Positions 13,312 to 27,600 of a DNA stretch of 64,000 nucleotides are shown piece after piece. The stretch is from Lingula anatina (lineage: Eukaryota; Brachiopoda; Lingulata; Lingulida; Lingulidae). Position numbers and translations under genes: made by a program. The DNA lies in assembly GCF_001039355.2 (NCBI RefSeq), contig NW_019775402.1:546089-610088 (forward strand), read 5' to 3'. Each line of letters begins with the position of its first letter. Position 1 is the first letter of the stretch. The notes beneath the pieces are model-generated. The model did no database searches and had not been told where the DNA came from. It was given only the letters and a program-made list of their open reading frames with translations.

Positions 13312-15581
13312 ATGACTCATTTTTTACCTCAGCTTCTGACATGGAGACTCCACTGCTGCCTCCACTGCTGACTGATCTCTTTTTTCTTCTTCTTCTTCTT
13401 TCCGCTGCTTCAGTCACCTCCACTTCTGTATAAAAACAACACAGTCACAATGTTATAGTTCATAAACCAAGCATTTCAGTTACAAAAATACATATTTTTC
13501 TTCTTTAAATGATATTTAAACCTTTTCCTCCCATTTATTTTACTTCGTTTTTACACTGTTTGAAAACTCCTGCAGGTTCTTTGTTGAGTCAACAAATACA
13601 ACATACATTGCCTTCTATTCAATTCATTATGCCTAAAATGGGTTTCATTCCCTGCAATGATGTATAAATTTTGTATTAAGGAATAAGACATTTTCATAGT
13701 TCATGGATCAGTGCTGTTTGGCAAAAGTGAAACTTATTCTGATATTGAAGTATAATCCAATATTATCAAAACTTCAGTCATTTGCCCTCTTTTCAAAACA
13801 AGCATATTAACAAAAATTTTGCAGCTGTAGTGAAATGCTTAAATATTTATTCCTATCAGCCATGTAAGTGACTAACCCTGCAACATTTTGGTGACAATTG
13901 TCTTCACTTTGGCTGAAAACTGGGTTTTTTCAAGGGTTCCTAGTCCATCTGACCCTGTCAGACTGACAATATTTTCCAAAGTCTTGGTATTAGTATCTCT
14001 ATCAGCTTGCCTGAAAACAGAAAGAAAGAAAGTTAATACCAAATAATTTTACCTAGCAAAGCAAGTACAGTGGATTCAGGAATATTATTTTATTCCACAT
14101 TATTCTGAGTTTCACTTTTTGGACTCAAGTTGCATTGTAGTCCTACAATTCATAGGAAATTTGAAGAATAAAATAAATCACAAATTAATAAACTGTTTAC
14201 TAACAAAGAAAATTAGACAGGGACAACCACAGCATGGGAGATGGCTATATGTACAGACATGTGTTTCTGTTTATAAATAGAAGTATGTTGAAGTTTGGAT
14301 TATAACACGACTTTTTTGCATTTTTTTTTTTTGTATATCTCTTAGTTATCTACTCCTAAGCAAATGACATATAACTTCAGCATTATGTCATACTAGCTGC
14401 TATGTGGTTCATTGAATTCATTTACTTTTTCTGCCACAGATCAGTTCTTAGGCACAGTGGCAGTTCACAAATGCTGCAGCAGCATAACTGTAAAAATGTG
14501 AAAAAGCACTAGTATCTTGTACTAGTATCTTGGATTTTTGGATATCTGTCCATGGATCCTTATAGCTGAATTAGAATTTCTAAATTCTTTTTAAAACTTT
14601 TTCTCTACAATGATATCTGAATTTGATCTATCAAGTGCATAGGGCACATAGTCACATATGCATACACTCTTAATGGCAATAGCACATAACAACTATCTAA
14701 GACTTACGCTGGGTCCATATTAATATTCGACTGGACCACAGATTTCTTCACTTCTTTCAGAGCTGCTTTTTGTGCTTCAATAGCTGATGCTGAAACATTC
14801 CCCCCACTGGTGAGGCTACTCAAGATGTTGTCAAATTGTAGGAGTGAGGCCACACTATCATCACCACCTAAAAACAATACATAAAAAAAAATGAAATATG
14901 TAGGTTGATAAAGACAATAACAGTTATATAGCAACCATGCATGCAGTAGTGTGCACTTATAAAGGATGAGTAAGCAGGAGATTGTTATTTGATACACTGT
15001 AGCTTTGTGAGTAATAATAATTTATTTAATGGGTGTGTTGGTACGTACATGTAAGGAAAAGAGAGAAAGAGAGAGAGAGAGAGAGAGGGGGGGAATATAT
15101 ACCTGTTTTCACTGTTTCAGAGATTGACTGTAAAGCGTTCTGCAGATCTGTATCACTCATGGATGAGGCCTGGGTAACATTGACCATCTGTGCAGCCACA
15201 GCTGTGTTACAGGCACCTTTCTGATCGCAGGCACTGACTCCAAACTGATAGCTTCCTGTTTATAATGTCATCATACTAGCTATTAGATGTGCAATTTTTG
15301 TAATGCATGTGCACAGACATACACGCAAATTAAATGCTATTTCTATTATATATGATTCACTTTGTTCATCATAAGTGACATTTTAGTAAAATTTCAATAT
15401 TCTTGTAAAAGCGTGCATATGCCAACACATGCATGCACACACACTAGCTTTCTCTCTCTCTCTTTCTCAAACACACACAAACACCTACAAAGAGACAAGT
15501 TAATATACTGGCACATACAGAAGCTTTCTCAACAATTTTTTCTCTCCCTTTCTCTCTCTCTCTCTCTCGCACACACACACA

Positions 15582-15662
<81 letters not shown>

Positions 15663-17032
15663 AGGCCTGTAGCCAGCAATTTCTAAGGGGGGTTCTTTTT
15701 CTGAAAAAGTGGACCTTTTACCATAATATCCCCATGTACCTAGATCAAATTTTACCCAGAGCAGACCTTTTCCCAACAAAAGGGGCGGTTCTTTCGAACC
15801 CCCGAACCCCCCCTGGCTACGGGCCTGCACACACAACTTTCTCTGTAACCCACCAGCTTTAAGCATGCTGACAGTAAAGCTGTGGTCCCCAGCAGCACTA
15901 AAAGGCCAAGCATTCAGGTCGACCTGCTGTCCATCACTTCCTGTCCAGAAGTACTGAAGCCTCAGTGGGAAGTCCTCCGTATCATCTGTCCAGCCAGTGG
16001 TACTCAGGGTGAATGAACTCTTCAATTCTTCTCCAGTTGTGGGGGAGACCTGTGACAAAAGCATTTTTCACTTTATATTAAAATACAATGTTTGTGCAGT
16101 ATTGCTGGGTTGACAGTTAAAGCAAGCGTTTACCTTCAGTCTGTACAAACTGTATACCCTTTAACTCTTTTAGTCAATAATGTTATAATTATAGATTTCA
16201 TAAAATTTGTTGTATTGAGGTGCACTGTAAAAGTTAGTACCAGTAAATAAGCTAAATAAATCTAATATCTACTGTTTGCATTTAGTAACAGGTATACATT
16301 CATTGAACACATGAATGAAAGATATAATATTTATTTCCACAAAACTGCAAAATTGTTTTTCAAACAATAATGAACTTAAACAGTAAAAACAGCAGTATAA
16401 ATCCATGGGTGAAAGTTGTAAAAACTGAAAATCCTCAAAACGTTGCTTGCAATTTCTCATCGCATTTACATCATACGAAAAAAAAAGGACTGAAAATTCT
16501 GAAATTAGGCATAATCTTGAAAACATTCACCCATGTGAATCTGCGATTTATTATAAAACCACACATACAGTTAATTCCCCTCCTGTAGGCACAGCATTGG
16601 TCTGGACCACTGTCTCAGCAAAACTGTCCTCTCCATTCGTTGGGATGACCGTGAGGCGGAATTTCATCTTGACCCCCTCCGGGAGCCTGCAGTTCAGGAG
16701 GTTGGCTGTGCAGAGGGCAAGGTCGGCAGGAAGGTTGGAAAATGACCCTTCAACCACACGGATGATATCACTCACACTGCTCACATACTGCTCCAGGTCG
16801 ATCACGTGGTAGCCTTGATGAAGATATAACACAGACATTGTTAATTGATGCTGTTGCAGCATTATGATTTTGTTGCTACTAATGAATGTGATAGCTTGTA
16901 ACACAAATAAATTTTCAACCATGACTTTTGTTCTTTCGTTACACAGAAAAGATAACACCTAAAATGAAAATGAAACATTTTTTATTTATAGTGGCCAAAA
17001 TGAAGCTTAAAGGATGGTGTTCACATAAAATT

Positions 17033-17110
<78 letters not shown>

Positions 17111-20100
17111 GGTGAATAAGTATACCATTATGGGACAAGATTGCTCATACAGGTCAAATCAGGGTCATATGATACAAAACATGTAATATAATTTAGCCCA
17201 TTGTGAATACATATTCACCAGTTATCCCAATTAAAGCCTTCCAATCAGCTAAAACTGGTATTCAAGGGGTGATAAATTAATCCTGCACTTTTTCCATCAG
17301 ACTGAGAAGCAGACAAATACAAATGTATTCATGTAATAATACACGAACATATAAGTGTACAAACCGTCTTCTACAACAGACTCCCAGATAATCACTGCGG
17401 AGGTGGGACTGCTCACAGTGGCCTTCAGGCTCAGTTTGTCATTAGGATTGACTTTTCCTCTTCCCACGGGGACATTGACAGTAGGGGGAGTGCCCGCCTT
17501 CACTTTCCTGTAGACAGAGTAGCTGGCACGTCTGTTGCCTTTAGCCATGGTCAGGGTGAATTTGTAACTTGAATAGAAGAATAGCAAGTAGAGATAAAAG
17601 AATAGCAAGAACATTTAGGAAAAACCGATGTTCATTCCATATAAATTTTGAATGTGAAACCTAATAATTAATATAATTACTCTCCGTCCTTTTTATGTTG
17701 TATTCAAGATGTCATATAGTCAATTTACATAGAATGAACTACATGTACTGTGACATAAAGTAATCATTAGAAGTCCACTGAAATGGGGATTATCAGGGGC
17801 AGATCCAGAGATATTTTCTGACAGTCTTTCAAATTATCTTTGCTGATCCATCCTCCATTTTTGATAGTCTTCTAACAGAAAAAAAATTAGATGCCCGTCA
17901 ATGTAAACTTGAAAAATTCTGACTGTCCAGAAGATCCAGAAGATGGCCTCTGTCCACCCCTGATTATTGAGGCCGGCTGGTCAACTTTCGAAGACACTTA
18001 CTCTGCAGGTCCCAGAAGTCCAGCTGCCAGAGTTAGTATTTGACCACCCTGGCTGGTAAAAGTAGATATGATACCATCCAGAGAGGAGTAACTGCCATTA
18101 TGATTGACTATACACAAATTTGTTTCTTCTGTGCCATTGGAGCTGGTGGTTACAGTCTGAAAGAAAAGCAGACATGAAAATAATTTTTCCGGGAAATATC
18201 TAAAAATAAAACATGAAAAAATGAAGGTACAATTCAATTGTTTTTAAAATAAGTCATCATAAATAAGAGAATATGTTCAAAAAATCATTTTCAAAATATG
18301 TTTAAGCACAGAAAATAACTACAAATATTTTCACTTTTACTCGGTCATTTGGTGTGGTCACAATTTATTTTGACAACATTCCTGCACTTCTTGAATATAA
18401 TTTGGGGTCATTTTTTATGGGGTTGATTCACTTCTTATCATTCTCATATCTTTTCTTTTTCATGTTAAGAAACATCTATACAGGAAATATAATTTTGTTG
18501 TACTAGTCATTTACATGTGCATCAACCAAATCAGATATAAGATATAAACTCAATAAACTAAAATTACCTCACAACCCCAAGTGAAGTAAGTTTGATCATC
18601 AGAGTTATCTGGATCTGAAGACCGTGTCCCATCAAGTACAATCTCACTGGTAGAACCCACCACCCCTCTGCTACCCAGGATTCTAGGCTTCAGGGCCTGG
18701 CTGGGCACTGTGATGTCCATTGTGGCAACAGTGGTGGCAGTGTCATCATCAGGGATTGTAACTGGTATCACAATTCACAAGTGATTATAAATATCAATGG
18801 TGACTTATACAGAATCCGAAACAAATGAAACATTTGTCCTCTGACAGAGGGACTTGAAGTATATTGTGGCAAAATTAAGAAACAATCAATGTGATTAATT
18901 TCTCTGTGGTTGATAAAGAGCACTCTTTAGGGGAGATGGGGCTGCATGACTTGCTTTCAGCCTCTGCTGCCATTTTTTTTTTTTTGGGAGGGGGGGGGGG
19001 CTTAAAAATACACAATCAAATGGTCAGGGGCACTTATACAGGCACCCACTGTAAATCTAAACTGCATTTTGATCAAGAATTAAATCTTTTGCAATTCCAA
19101 AATTGTATTCATTTGAAAATTAAAACTTTAATTGTTCTGAGTACGTAACTTGTGGTACTTGTGTTTGAGCACAAAAACTAAATTTTATTGATAGGCTAAT
19201 AAACTAATCAAAATTAAGTTACATTTGTCCTTAATAAATATTACTTGCAACATATGGGTATCAAGAATGCATAAAATGCTTCCAATAATTTCATTATTCA
19301 GAATTTCTTATTGTATTGTTTTACTGTGCCAAACTTACCTGTAGCCTGCACTGTGTATGTGCGACCACCTTTAAGGTTGTTTCTAGGTATCATTACTCGG
19401 CCAGGCTTGGGTAGAGAAGTAAAGGTCACACCTGCAGCGTTGGTCACCTCCCATACCACCTAGAGTAAGGAACATTTTTAAAACACAAATCAGTGGGTGT
19501 CAATATAAACATCATATATAAGAAAATAATATATATGTTATGGGTTAACATTTTATTATCAATAAATGTCTACTAGCATTCAAATTTCATTTTAAAAGAG
19601 ACATGTTTTCCTAAAAGTTTAGTGTCTGACGAAGACATTTTACCATCATTACAATACACAGGCAACATTTCAAACAACAGTTTGCAGATTACTTCTATTT
19701 CTTTTTATCTAAAAATCTTTGGTTTTTTTTTTCATAGTGCACATATGGTTATATACTTACAGACACGGAAGACAGAGATCCATTGAAGCAATCTGATGTT
19801 TTGATGCGTATTCCAAGTCTAGTGACTCTGTCAGGACGCACAGTGCCAGTTAAAGGCTCAAACATAATGGTGAGAGGTTTGTCCCCCACATCCCTGGACA
19901 CAATGACGTAAGCCTGGCCTCCTTCTCCTAAAGAGTTTGATACTGTTGCGGTGAAGTTGTAAGCAAAACCTGGTATTCCCTGGGGAAAAAAAACCAAGTG
20001 TGATCATTGTCAATGTGACTTTACAGAAACAGCAATTGCTTCTTGCAATCATTCAAATCATTCAAACTGATCATTCCAAAACTTGAATTTGGCCAAATGC

Positions 20101-21375
20101 TGTTTCAACAATTGGCACCAATTTGATGTGAAAGATTTGGTATAAAGTATCAGTTTTTCTCTTTACCTTTACGTGCCTCCCACCTCTTCACCTTAAGAGA
20201 TACCCCCTTTTTTCCATAAAAAAAGCATCTTTTGCATTCCAACTTTCATTCATTTTTGTAAAATTGTTCAGATGTCCACTATTTCACACTTGCAGAACAA
20301 AGTCTTAGCCTTGTGCTCCCCCTCCCAGCCAAAACCCTGCATACGGTTCTGTCATTGCCATACACTAGTACCTACCATGTCTGATGCCACTGGTATCTTC
20401 CTGGCTCTAGAAGGAGCAGAAGCCAAAGCTGCTTGCATTTCCTCCAGGTCAGTCTGAGCAGCAGACGTGATGTTGTTCGCTGACACAGTGTCCGCGAAGG
20501 TCACGTTCCAAGAGAGGCCAATGCCGCAGAGGCCAGTTGTGAAACGAGCGCGGATGTTAAAGGAATCACAGCTACCAACAGTTCCAGGTCCTACCAGTTC
20601 AACTTCAGGAATGGCGGATTCCTGGAGAAAGAAAAGCCCATGCAGGTATTAATATCATAGTTCAGGCACATGGGAACATAATTTTATGTTAAAATAAGGG
20701 GCAATCCCCCTCCTTTCTTCATGCATTTATGTATTAATCTTATGACTAAAATGGTTGAAAAAAGGACCTTCATCCTGCATCTACAATATTTGCACAGCAA
20801 AGTTTTTTTTCTGACAACAAAAACAGTAATTTTACAATTGCAAAAAAATTCACAAACAAACTTATAAGCACTCATTATTAGCCAACTTGCAAGTAACAGT
20901 ACTTCTTGAGTCCCTTAAAAATGCATACAACTGATTCCTGACAAATTCTTAGCAAACTTGTAAATCAGACTTGTCAAGAGATCCAGTCTATTATAACTGT
21001 ATAAAATATACAATTTGACACATTTGATGATCTAATATGAGTACCCTAATTCATTTCTTGACCTATCACAAATATGCTACGAAATCAGTGTGAACCACTC
21101 ACTGGTCTGGTAACAGTTTCTGATCCTGTAGCGTAGTTGGGTACACTTGACCCGGCCGTGAAAATCACATTGTCCCGCAGTGTCAAGGTGTCTCCAGGAC
21201 CGACACTTGCTCCGGGGCGACCAAGAATAACAACAAGCTTTCTGGATCTGATTGCACAGATAGGGTCTGTTTAAAAGAGAAAAAAGTTAAAATTCATAGC
21301 ATCACATAAAAGGTAATAAAAAGGAAAAAAAGGTAAAGGTATAGCCTGATTATCCTTTAAAAAAATAAATTAATT

Positions 21376-21408
<33 letters not shown>

Positions 21409-24400
21409 CATCAGCCAGGCTTAATAAAACAATAGATGCCTATACCTTGCATTACATGTAATACTTATTTATATAAGTAATTTATCATGATAAAAACATT
21501 TATTATAATGTAATTTTGCTTATCATTTCTTCTATTATGTGTAAATAAGAAGTATGCTTTATCATTTTAAATTGCACCAAAAATACATGACAATAACAAC
21601 ATTATTTTAAAAATTCAATATATCTTATCATCATGCCATAAAATTTACCAAAAAGCTATTTTCCCTGATTTAAATGCTGGAACTGTACAATAAAAAGCAA
21701 TGAATTTAAGCTTGTGGAGAAACAGATTTTTGACTGTATCTGTACTGTACGAACGATAAAAAAATGAATTGTTTCTATAGACAACAAGGAGTCCTATAGG
21801 AAATTTTTGGAAGGGTGATTTTGGCAATTAAATATAATTGATGACTTTACTTACTGGTACCAAAGGTGGCAACACTTGTGAAGAACTGGCTGCAATCTGT
21901 GGTGTCTGGGCCATCAATGTTCACATCAAAAGTGACAAACACACGACACATACTTCTGCCCAAGATCACCGAGGCAATCACTGGTTTCTGTGCATTGATG
22001 GTAAACAGGGCAGGTTGACTGAAAAAAATTTTTGAAAGATTTTAAGCTTGAATAGCAAACATGTCAATTTGAAAAAATAACTAGTAAATCCAAACCCTCA
22101 TCTTTTAGTTTAATTTTTTTCAGAGGCATAGTAAAAACTGAGTATATACCGGGTATATTTATATATCCAAAATCACTTTATATTAAAACTGATAATTAAG
22201 CATACTATCAGAATAATAAATAAATAAATCACTTTTATATAGGTGCTTATCAGTTCTACATGAAACATAAATCAATGCATTTAATATCACCCACACCAGT
22301 GGCAGACCAAGGATTTAGCTTAAAAAAGAGGGGATAAAAGGGACAGAAATGATGAAAATTGTCTTACTTAGAAAAAAAAAAGGAATTGAGCACTGCTGCA
22401 AATGTCCTATATCAATTATCTACACAGGTTTAATGGGAACACCATACCTTGTTAACACATCTTCTCTTGTAAGGTTCTCAAATGCAACACTAATGTTGAG
22501 GGATTTGCCGACTTTTACTCCCGAAAGACAACTCAGGTCGCACTGAATAGCACTTGAGTTCAGATAGGTCGCCTAAAAATACCACATCACATTTTTAAGA
22601 TATCTATGATATTAAAAATAATTATGCCAACTTGGATGAAGCTTACAGAAAACAGGTTTTCTGTATACATATAGGTCCTTTGAGATTTGCTTAGTTCACA
22701 AGTATAAATGATTAAGTTGAACATATTTGTGTGCTGTTTACAATGAGATATAGACAAAAGAAAGCTCATTCAATTTGTTTAGTTAAAAATCTTTGATCAA
22801 TACTATATAATGCTGTAGTACTTTTGTGTGCCCCTCAAAGTTTGTGCCCAAAAAGAAGAGATGCCAAGTTAGATATTTATCTTTAAATGTCATCATTATT
22901 AATTATTCGCTAAAAAAGATCATTTTTAATCAATATCACTCAATTCTGTTGGAGACTTACTGGAAAATAGATGATGCCATATCTGTCTGGTTGACAGGTG
23001 CTAAAGAAACCGCGCTCCTTCTGCCTGATGATGTAGGAATAACACAATGTTGTATCCCTATTCAAGAAGTTCTGACCCCTTACAATAGCCTGGGAAAAAT
23101 GAAAAAAAAATTTTTTTACATCTATACTGTTTCCTTAAAATAAATGAAATATTGAATAAAGAGATTTATTTTGATTTCTTTTTTTTTTTTTTTTTTTTTT
23201 TTTGCTATTTATTTATGTTAGGAATTTTTCTACTGTAGTTGAATTTTGATAACAGCATTTCTATCTTTTCTTGCCTTCAATATAAGCTAAAAATATAAGA
23301 TTGATAAAAACTACAGTCGATTTTAAAATCTTTATAAAAGCCCGCAAATGTCCTTAAGTTTGTGACTTGAGAACAAAACCAGATAATACTCTGTTTTAAT
23401 GGTATCATGAAATGCTAAAATGAGTAACAAGAATATGCACATTTTTTAGCTCTATTAAATGATAAGCATTACTTTAAATGAAATAGTATAGGTAGCTAGA
23501 GAAACTATAAAATTTAAAGATATTCAAAATTAAATACATTAAATCCCATTATTCTTTCAACAACTTACATTTACAGTGTCTCCAATATTCATATCAGATG
23601 GCACAATGGCTGACACAGAGGGTGAAGCATACAGTGTGTATCTCTCCCCGGCCATCTGAAGGTCGACATTACCGCCATTAGCATTGGTGAACGTACAGGA
23701 TGGGATGTACTGTCCGCCATTTGCATTGTTAGTTGTGTCTGGGACCCTAGCAAAGATCTTGTCTCGAGCAGCATGGAAGTACAGCACTGTTAGAGGAATT
23801 TCCTGGGTAAAAAGAGTTGATATACGTAATAAGTATTTATACAGTGTATAACCTTAACAATAATTTGAAAAAAAAAAATTTGTTAAATTGTCAAAACTTG
23901 GATTTAAGATAGCAGTAGTAAATATAATTTAATGAGGTAAATGGGGAGTTTTTCATAACTTAATCAATTACATTTTATGATATAAAATGGTGATATATAT
24001 ACATCACCATATCTGAAATATTAAAAACACATAAGCTGACATTCCAGATAATGGGAGCTTCAGATGGATGGAAATAAATCTCTTTTATATGCAACAAACA
24101 ACTGCAATCTCAGAATGAACAGATTTCGAGAAATGATGGACAACACATATTGGTACCTACAGCATTTTGAATGAAATCATATATTTCTCTATGACATATG
24201 ATTCTATTCCAGTAGTTACCTGAGAAGTGGATTCATGGACTAGTTTACAAGTAGGTGCCTGGTAGTTAGAGAGACTGGCCCCATGTATGATGACAGACTC
24301 AGCCACACCCACTCTGCTGATGGCTGGGTAAATGGAATGAATCTTAATACATCCTACAAAGGAAATTTAGAAAAAAATGATACAAAATTTATTGAAATTA

Positions 24401-24580
24401 TTTGATTCAAAGCACATATGTTGACTGCACATTGATTTTCAATATATAGGACCATTAAACTTTTTATTTTATTAAAAGTACACCAGGGGAAGAATTGTTT
24501 GTCTAAGTGAAACTAGTGAGTCCAATTGAGTCTAGCAACTTTAAATCAATAAAGAAATGATTACTAGATGTATCTGTTCT

Positions 24581-24669
<89 letters not shown>

Positions 24670-27600
24670 TAGTTCACATTTGGCTTAAATGACCTTCCTG
24701 CTGGCATGTCCTAGGCCACCAGTCACCTACCTGCTCCCCAATTTGGGTCTGATCTTGTCATACACTGTCCACAGGGATCCTCTTGCTGGTTGCCATTGGC
24801 TACCCCAGCACAGTCCACACATGCATTAGTGCCATTGCATTCACCGCAGTCATCCATCCCATAATTACCTGCCCTACCAGTAGTGCCACCCACACAATGG
24901 CCGCAACTAAATTTGAAAGCAATTTGAATTTGTTTGTTTTAGTTTGACACCAATTGGCTGCCAAAGACAATAATTTACAAAATGCGTAATACTGGTATGA
25001 GTATGCAAAATTTGTAAAAGTGCTACATGTAATTTTTTCTTTCGTATTTGAATCAGTGCACGAATCGTTCCAAAAGCAAATGCTACAAAACACCTTCAAA
25101 GATAGTGATATGGTGAAATTATTAGGTGACAAACAGAGTTTTACATATCTCTCAATTGCAGGGCATCACATGTGTGGATGTCATTTACAATGAAAAAATT
25201 ATCATTCTTTAATTAACTGGAAGCTAGGGGTCTAGAGCTTAGCTATAAATGATAAAGGAAAATTAAAAATGACTAACGCTTCCAGGAAAATCTTTGTACA
25301 TGTACATGTATATAATGGTGTGGTCATTACATGCTTTGTGACAGCATAATTCAAAGGATAGACAAGATCATCTTAAGTCCACTGTTTTAAAGAAAACTTA
25401 CTCATTGATGTCTGCTCCACTAAGCAATACACCATCACAGAAAATTTTCCTGATGGCTCTGTCTCTTTCTGCAGCATTATTGCTTGCAAGGGGGTGATCT
25501 GCTCTATAAATGAGAAGAAAATACCTCTATGAGTGGGTGTTGGTACAACATGTTCGGTGGTGGATTTAAAGGGAGGGGGGGCAGGGGAGTCCTGATCCTC
25601 CCCTTCAGTTTCTGAAAAATATTTCACACTTATATTCCCCTCTTGAAATTAGAATTTTGACTAGCTGAATCATAGTTCTAAACCATACCAAAGGGCAACA
25701 TTTGCCCTCCAAAACACCAAAAAATTTTCAGAGCCCTTAAACAGGCCCGAACCCCACACCAAGGGATGATAGTCAGCTTTGCATCCGAGGCCTGGCATTT
25801 TGACCCCCCACTTCAAATAATCCTCGATCCGCTCCTGATGTACATGCACATGATTGCACGATGCTAGCTGACCCATAATTTTGCTGAGGGGGCACAAGGA
25901 TAAAATATTTTGCCCTGTTTCACAGAGCAAAAATAAAAAGCAGTCAATAACACACTATAACTATTCTTTTAAGAGAAATTCTTGAATGATAGAATATATG
26001 CTGCAGTACCTGTGGTCAAGTGCCTCAGTAACTTGTTAACACAGTTCTTCATAGTTCATCTGCAGAACAATCATTTTATCGTGCTTTAACACAAATCTCA
26101 CATAAATACACTTACCGAATACAAAGACTCCTGTTTCCTGTAAAAGTGTCATAAGTTACTGATACAAATTCACCACAGTGTCCAGCGCAGTCCAGTCTGT
26201 AGTTGGTGGCTAGACCAGTGGTGCCCCCTGTGCAGTCGCCACAAACATCCCAGTCAGCACCTGGAGACCATGTAACATAATTAATTTCATTTACTGCAGT
26301 ATTAGGCCACTCAAATCTAAAAAGGGGTTGTTCTTGGGGACAACATTGATTTCATGCCTTCTCAAGGGCTATAGCTAGGAGAAACATATATATTTTTAAA
26401 AAATATCATATCTTAGAGGAAAAAAATTCAAAAATCAAACTCTAAGCAGTTATATTGTGGTAATATATGGAACACAAAGGAGGATGGTGGTGTTTAAGTT
26501 TCACATTATTATATCATGTTTCAGGGGTGGACAGAACCCGTCTTCTAGGTCTTATGGAAAATGGTTAGAATTTTTAAATTTCTACAATTACAGAATATTG
26601 GAAGATGGATCTACAAAGAAAATTTGGAAGACTTTCAGAAAATATCTCTGGATTCGCCCCTGATGTTTCTTTACCTCCATTGACGACTCCAGCGCAATCC
26701 ATACAGTACTTGTCATCTTCACCACACATTCCACATTGGTTCTCAACCTTTCCACTGCTTGGTATGCCATCACAGCCAAGGCGGTGCATCACGCTGCTGA
26801 TCCAGAAGAAGGACAGAGAGCTGCTCCCGCCACATTCCTGTGTGAGATATGCAATATAATCTAATGAGTATAACATACAGGCATACTAGTGCCTTTTACA
26901 TGGGGAGGGGTCTAAATTCTGTAAACTCTTTAAATCAAAAGCCTAATATAAAAAATATCAAAATACCGAAGAGAATCCACTATACTAAAAAAGGCTCCCA
27001 TATATGATAAAAATTCATTTCTGTGAAAATGGATTACTAATACAATAATGTTCACAGCCAGAAGGGCAATAAAGCATAAATACAAGTATGATCACTACAT
27101 GTCCATTATCAATATACACAAGTACCTTGTAACATATGTTCCTCTGAAACTACAACACTACAGAAATATTTATATAATTGCAGGCTATGTTTTAAAGAAT
27201 CAGTAAGTGTCACAGGAGTTATAAATATGGGTGGACCTCTTGGTTACTGCGCATGCTCTTGCTAAAATAACACGGTGTTTGAAAGAAGAACACAATTTTC
27301 CAGGCTAAGAGAAATTACTAGTAATGTACACATCCAATATTGTGCAAATACACACCATATGAAAAGTGAGTGATAAACTGTTATGTGTTATATTTTTGGG
27401 GGGTGGGTGGGAGGGGTGGGTTGGGGGCATGTGCTTCAGCTGTAGCACACATGATATGAGATATAATTCTATCTTGTATGACTTGTAGACAAAACCTACA
27501 TGTTAATGTATACATTTCTCATCCTAAAAGAAACTTTACATAAATATAACAGCAAAATAATTGTGTTTGGTTTCCTTCGTGAAACTGATGGTACAGGATT

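Larger units (their letters stand above)
11285..13425 (-). other. Exons 39-42: GAIN-like region with polybasic furin site and GPS motif
   Basis: Exon coordinates: 13328-13425, 12683-12949, 12163-12450, 11285-11400. Exon 39 carries the run RRRRRKKRS, a strong proprotein convertase site. Exon 40 ends ...STVGI at a gtatga donor (phase 0). Exon 42 is a clear GPS motif: CRYWTGSDW, then SEC, then YVTCSCTSLGHFG, with the four cysteines and two tryptophans in family spacing. The usual cleavage tripeptide His-Leu-Thr/Ser is replaced by Ser-Leu-Gly, so self-cleavage is not expected. Confidence 0.82.
13877..22018 (-). other. Exons 26-38: REJ (receptor for egg jelly) region
   Basis: Exon coordinates: 21855-22018, 21103-21266, 20376-20621, 19761-19979, 19339-19459, 18568-18761, 18002-18156, 17365-17567, 16569-16813, 15854-16049, 15103-15255, 14708-14867, 13877-14010. 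The start fits the REJ pattern: a V.V.FD strand followed by DCSQFF, then CAIRSRKLVVILGRPG with PGDTLTL. Later come the family-like DYKFTLTMAKGNRRAS, P.VNVPVGRGKVNPNDKLSL and VIIWESVVED segments, then the L..LPEGVKMKFRLTV and GSYQFGVSACDQKG pattern. REJ modules occur in polycystin-1, PKDREJ and sea urchin REJ proteins, always extracellular. Confidence 0.75.
24731..26837 (-). other. Exons 18-21: CxxC-rich extracellular modules
   Basis: Exon coordinates: 26675-26837, 26116-26260, 25402-25503, 24731-24906. Repeated motifs are CGMCGEDDKYCMDCAGVVNG, WDVCGDCTGGTTG, DCGHCVGGTTG, DCGECNGTNACVDCAGVANG and DPCGQC. The spacing of C-G-x-C-x-G and DCAGV-NG blocks is like the Cys-rich repeats found before IPT domains in some adhesion receptors. 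Disulphide-bonded extracellular folding is expected. A TCAGGGG-type MITE sits about 12 bp beyond the exon 18 donor. Confidence 0.78.

Noticed and set aside
15362-15862. 166-codon plus-strand ORF with HTHT repeats
   Set aside because: It is the microsatellite read in another frame, antisense to exon 35.
15444-16064. 206-codon minus-strand ORF with a long Cys-Val run
   Set aside because: Only its first third (exon 35, 15854-16049) is coding. The rest reads through a donor into a MITE and an AC microsatellite.
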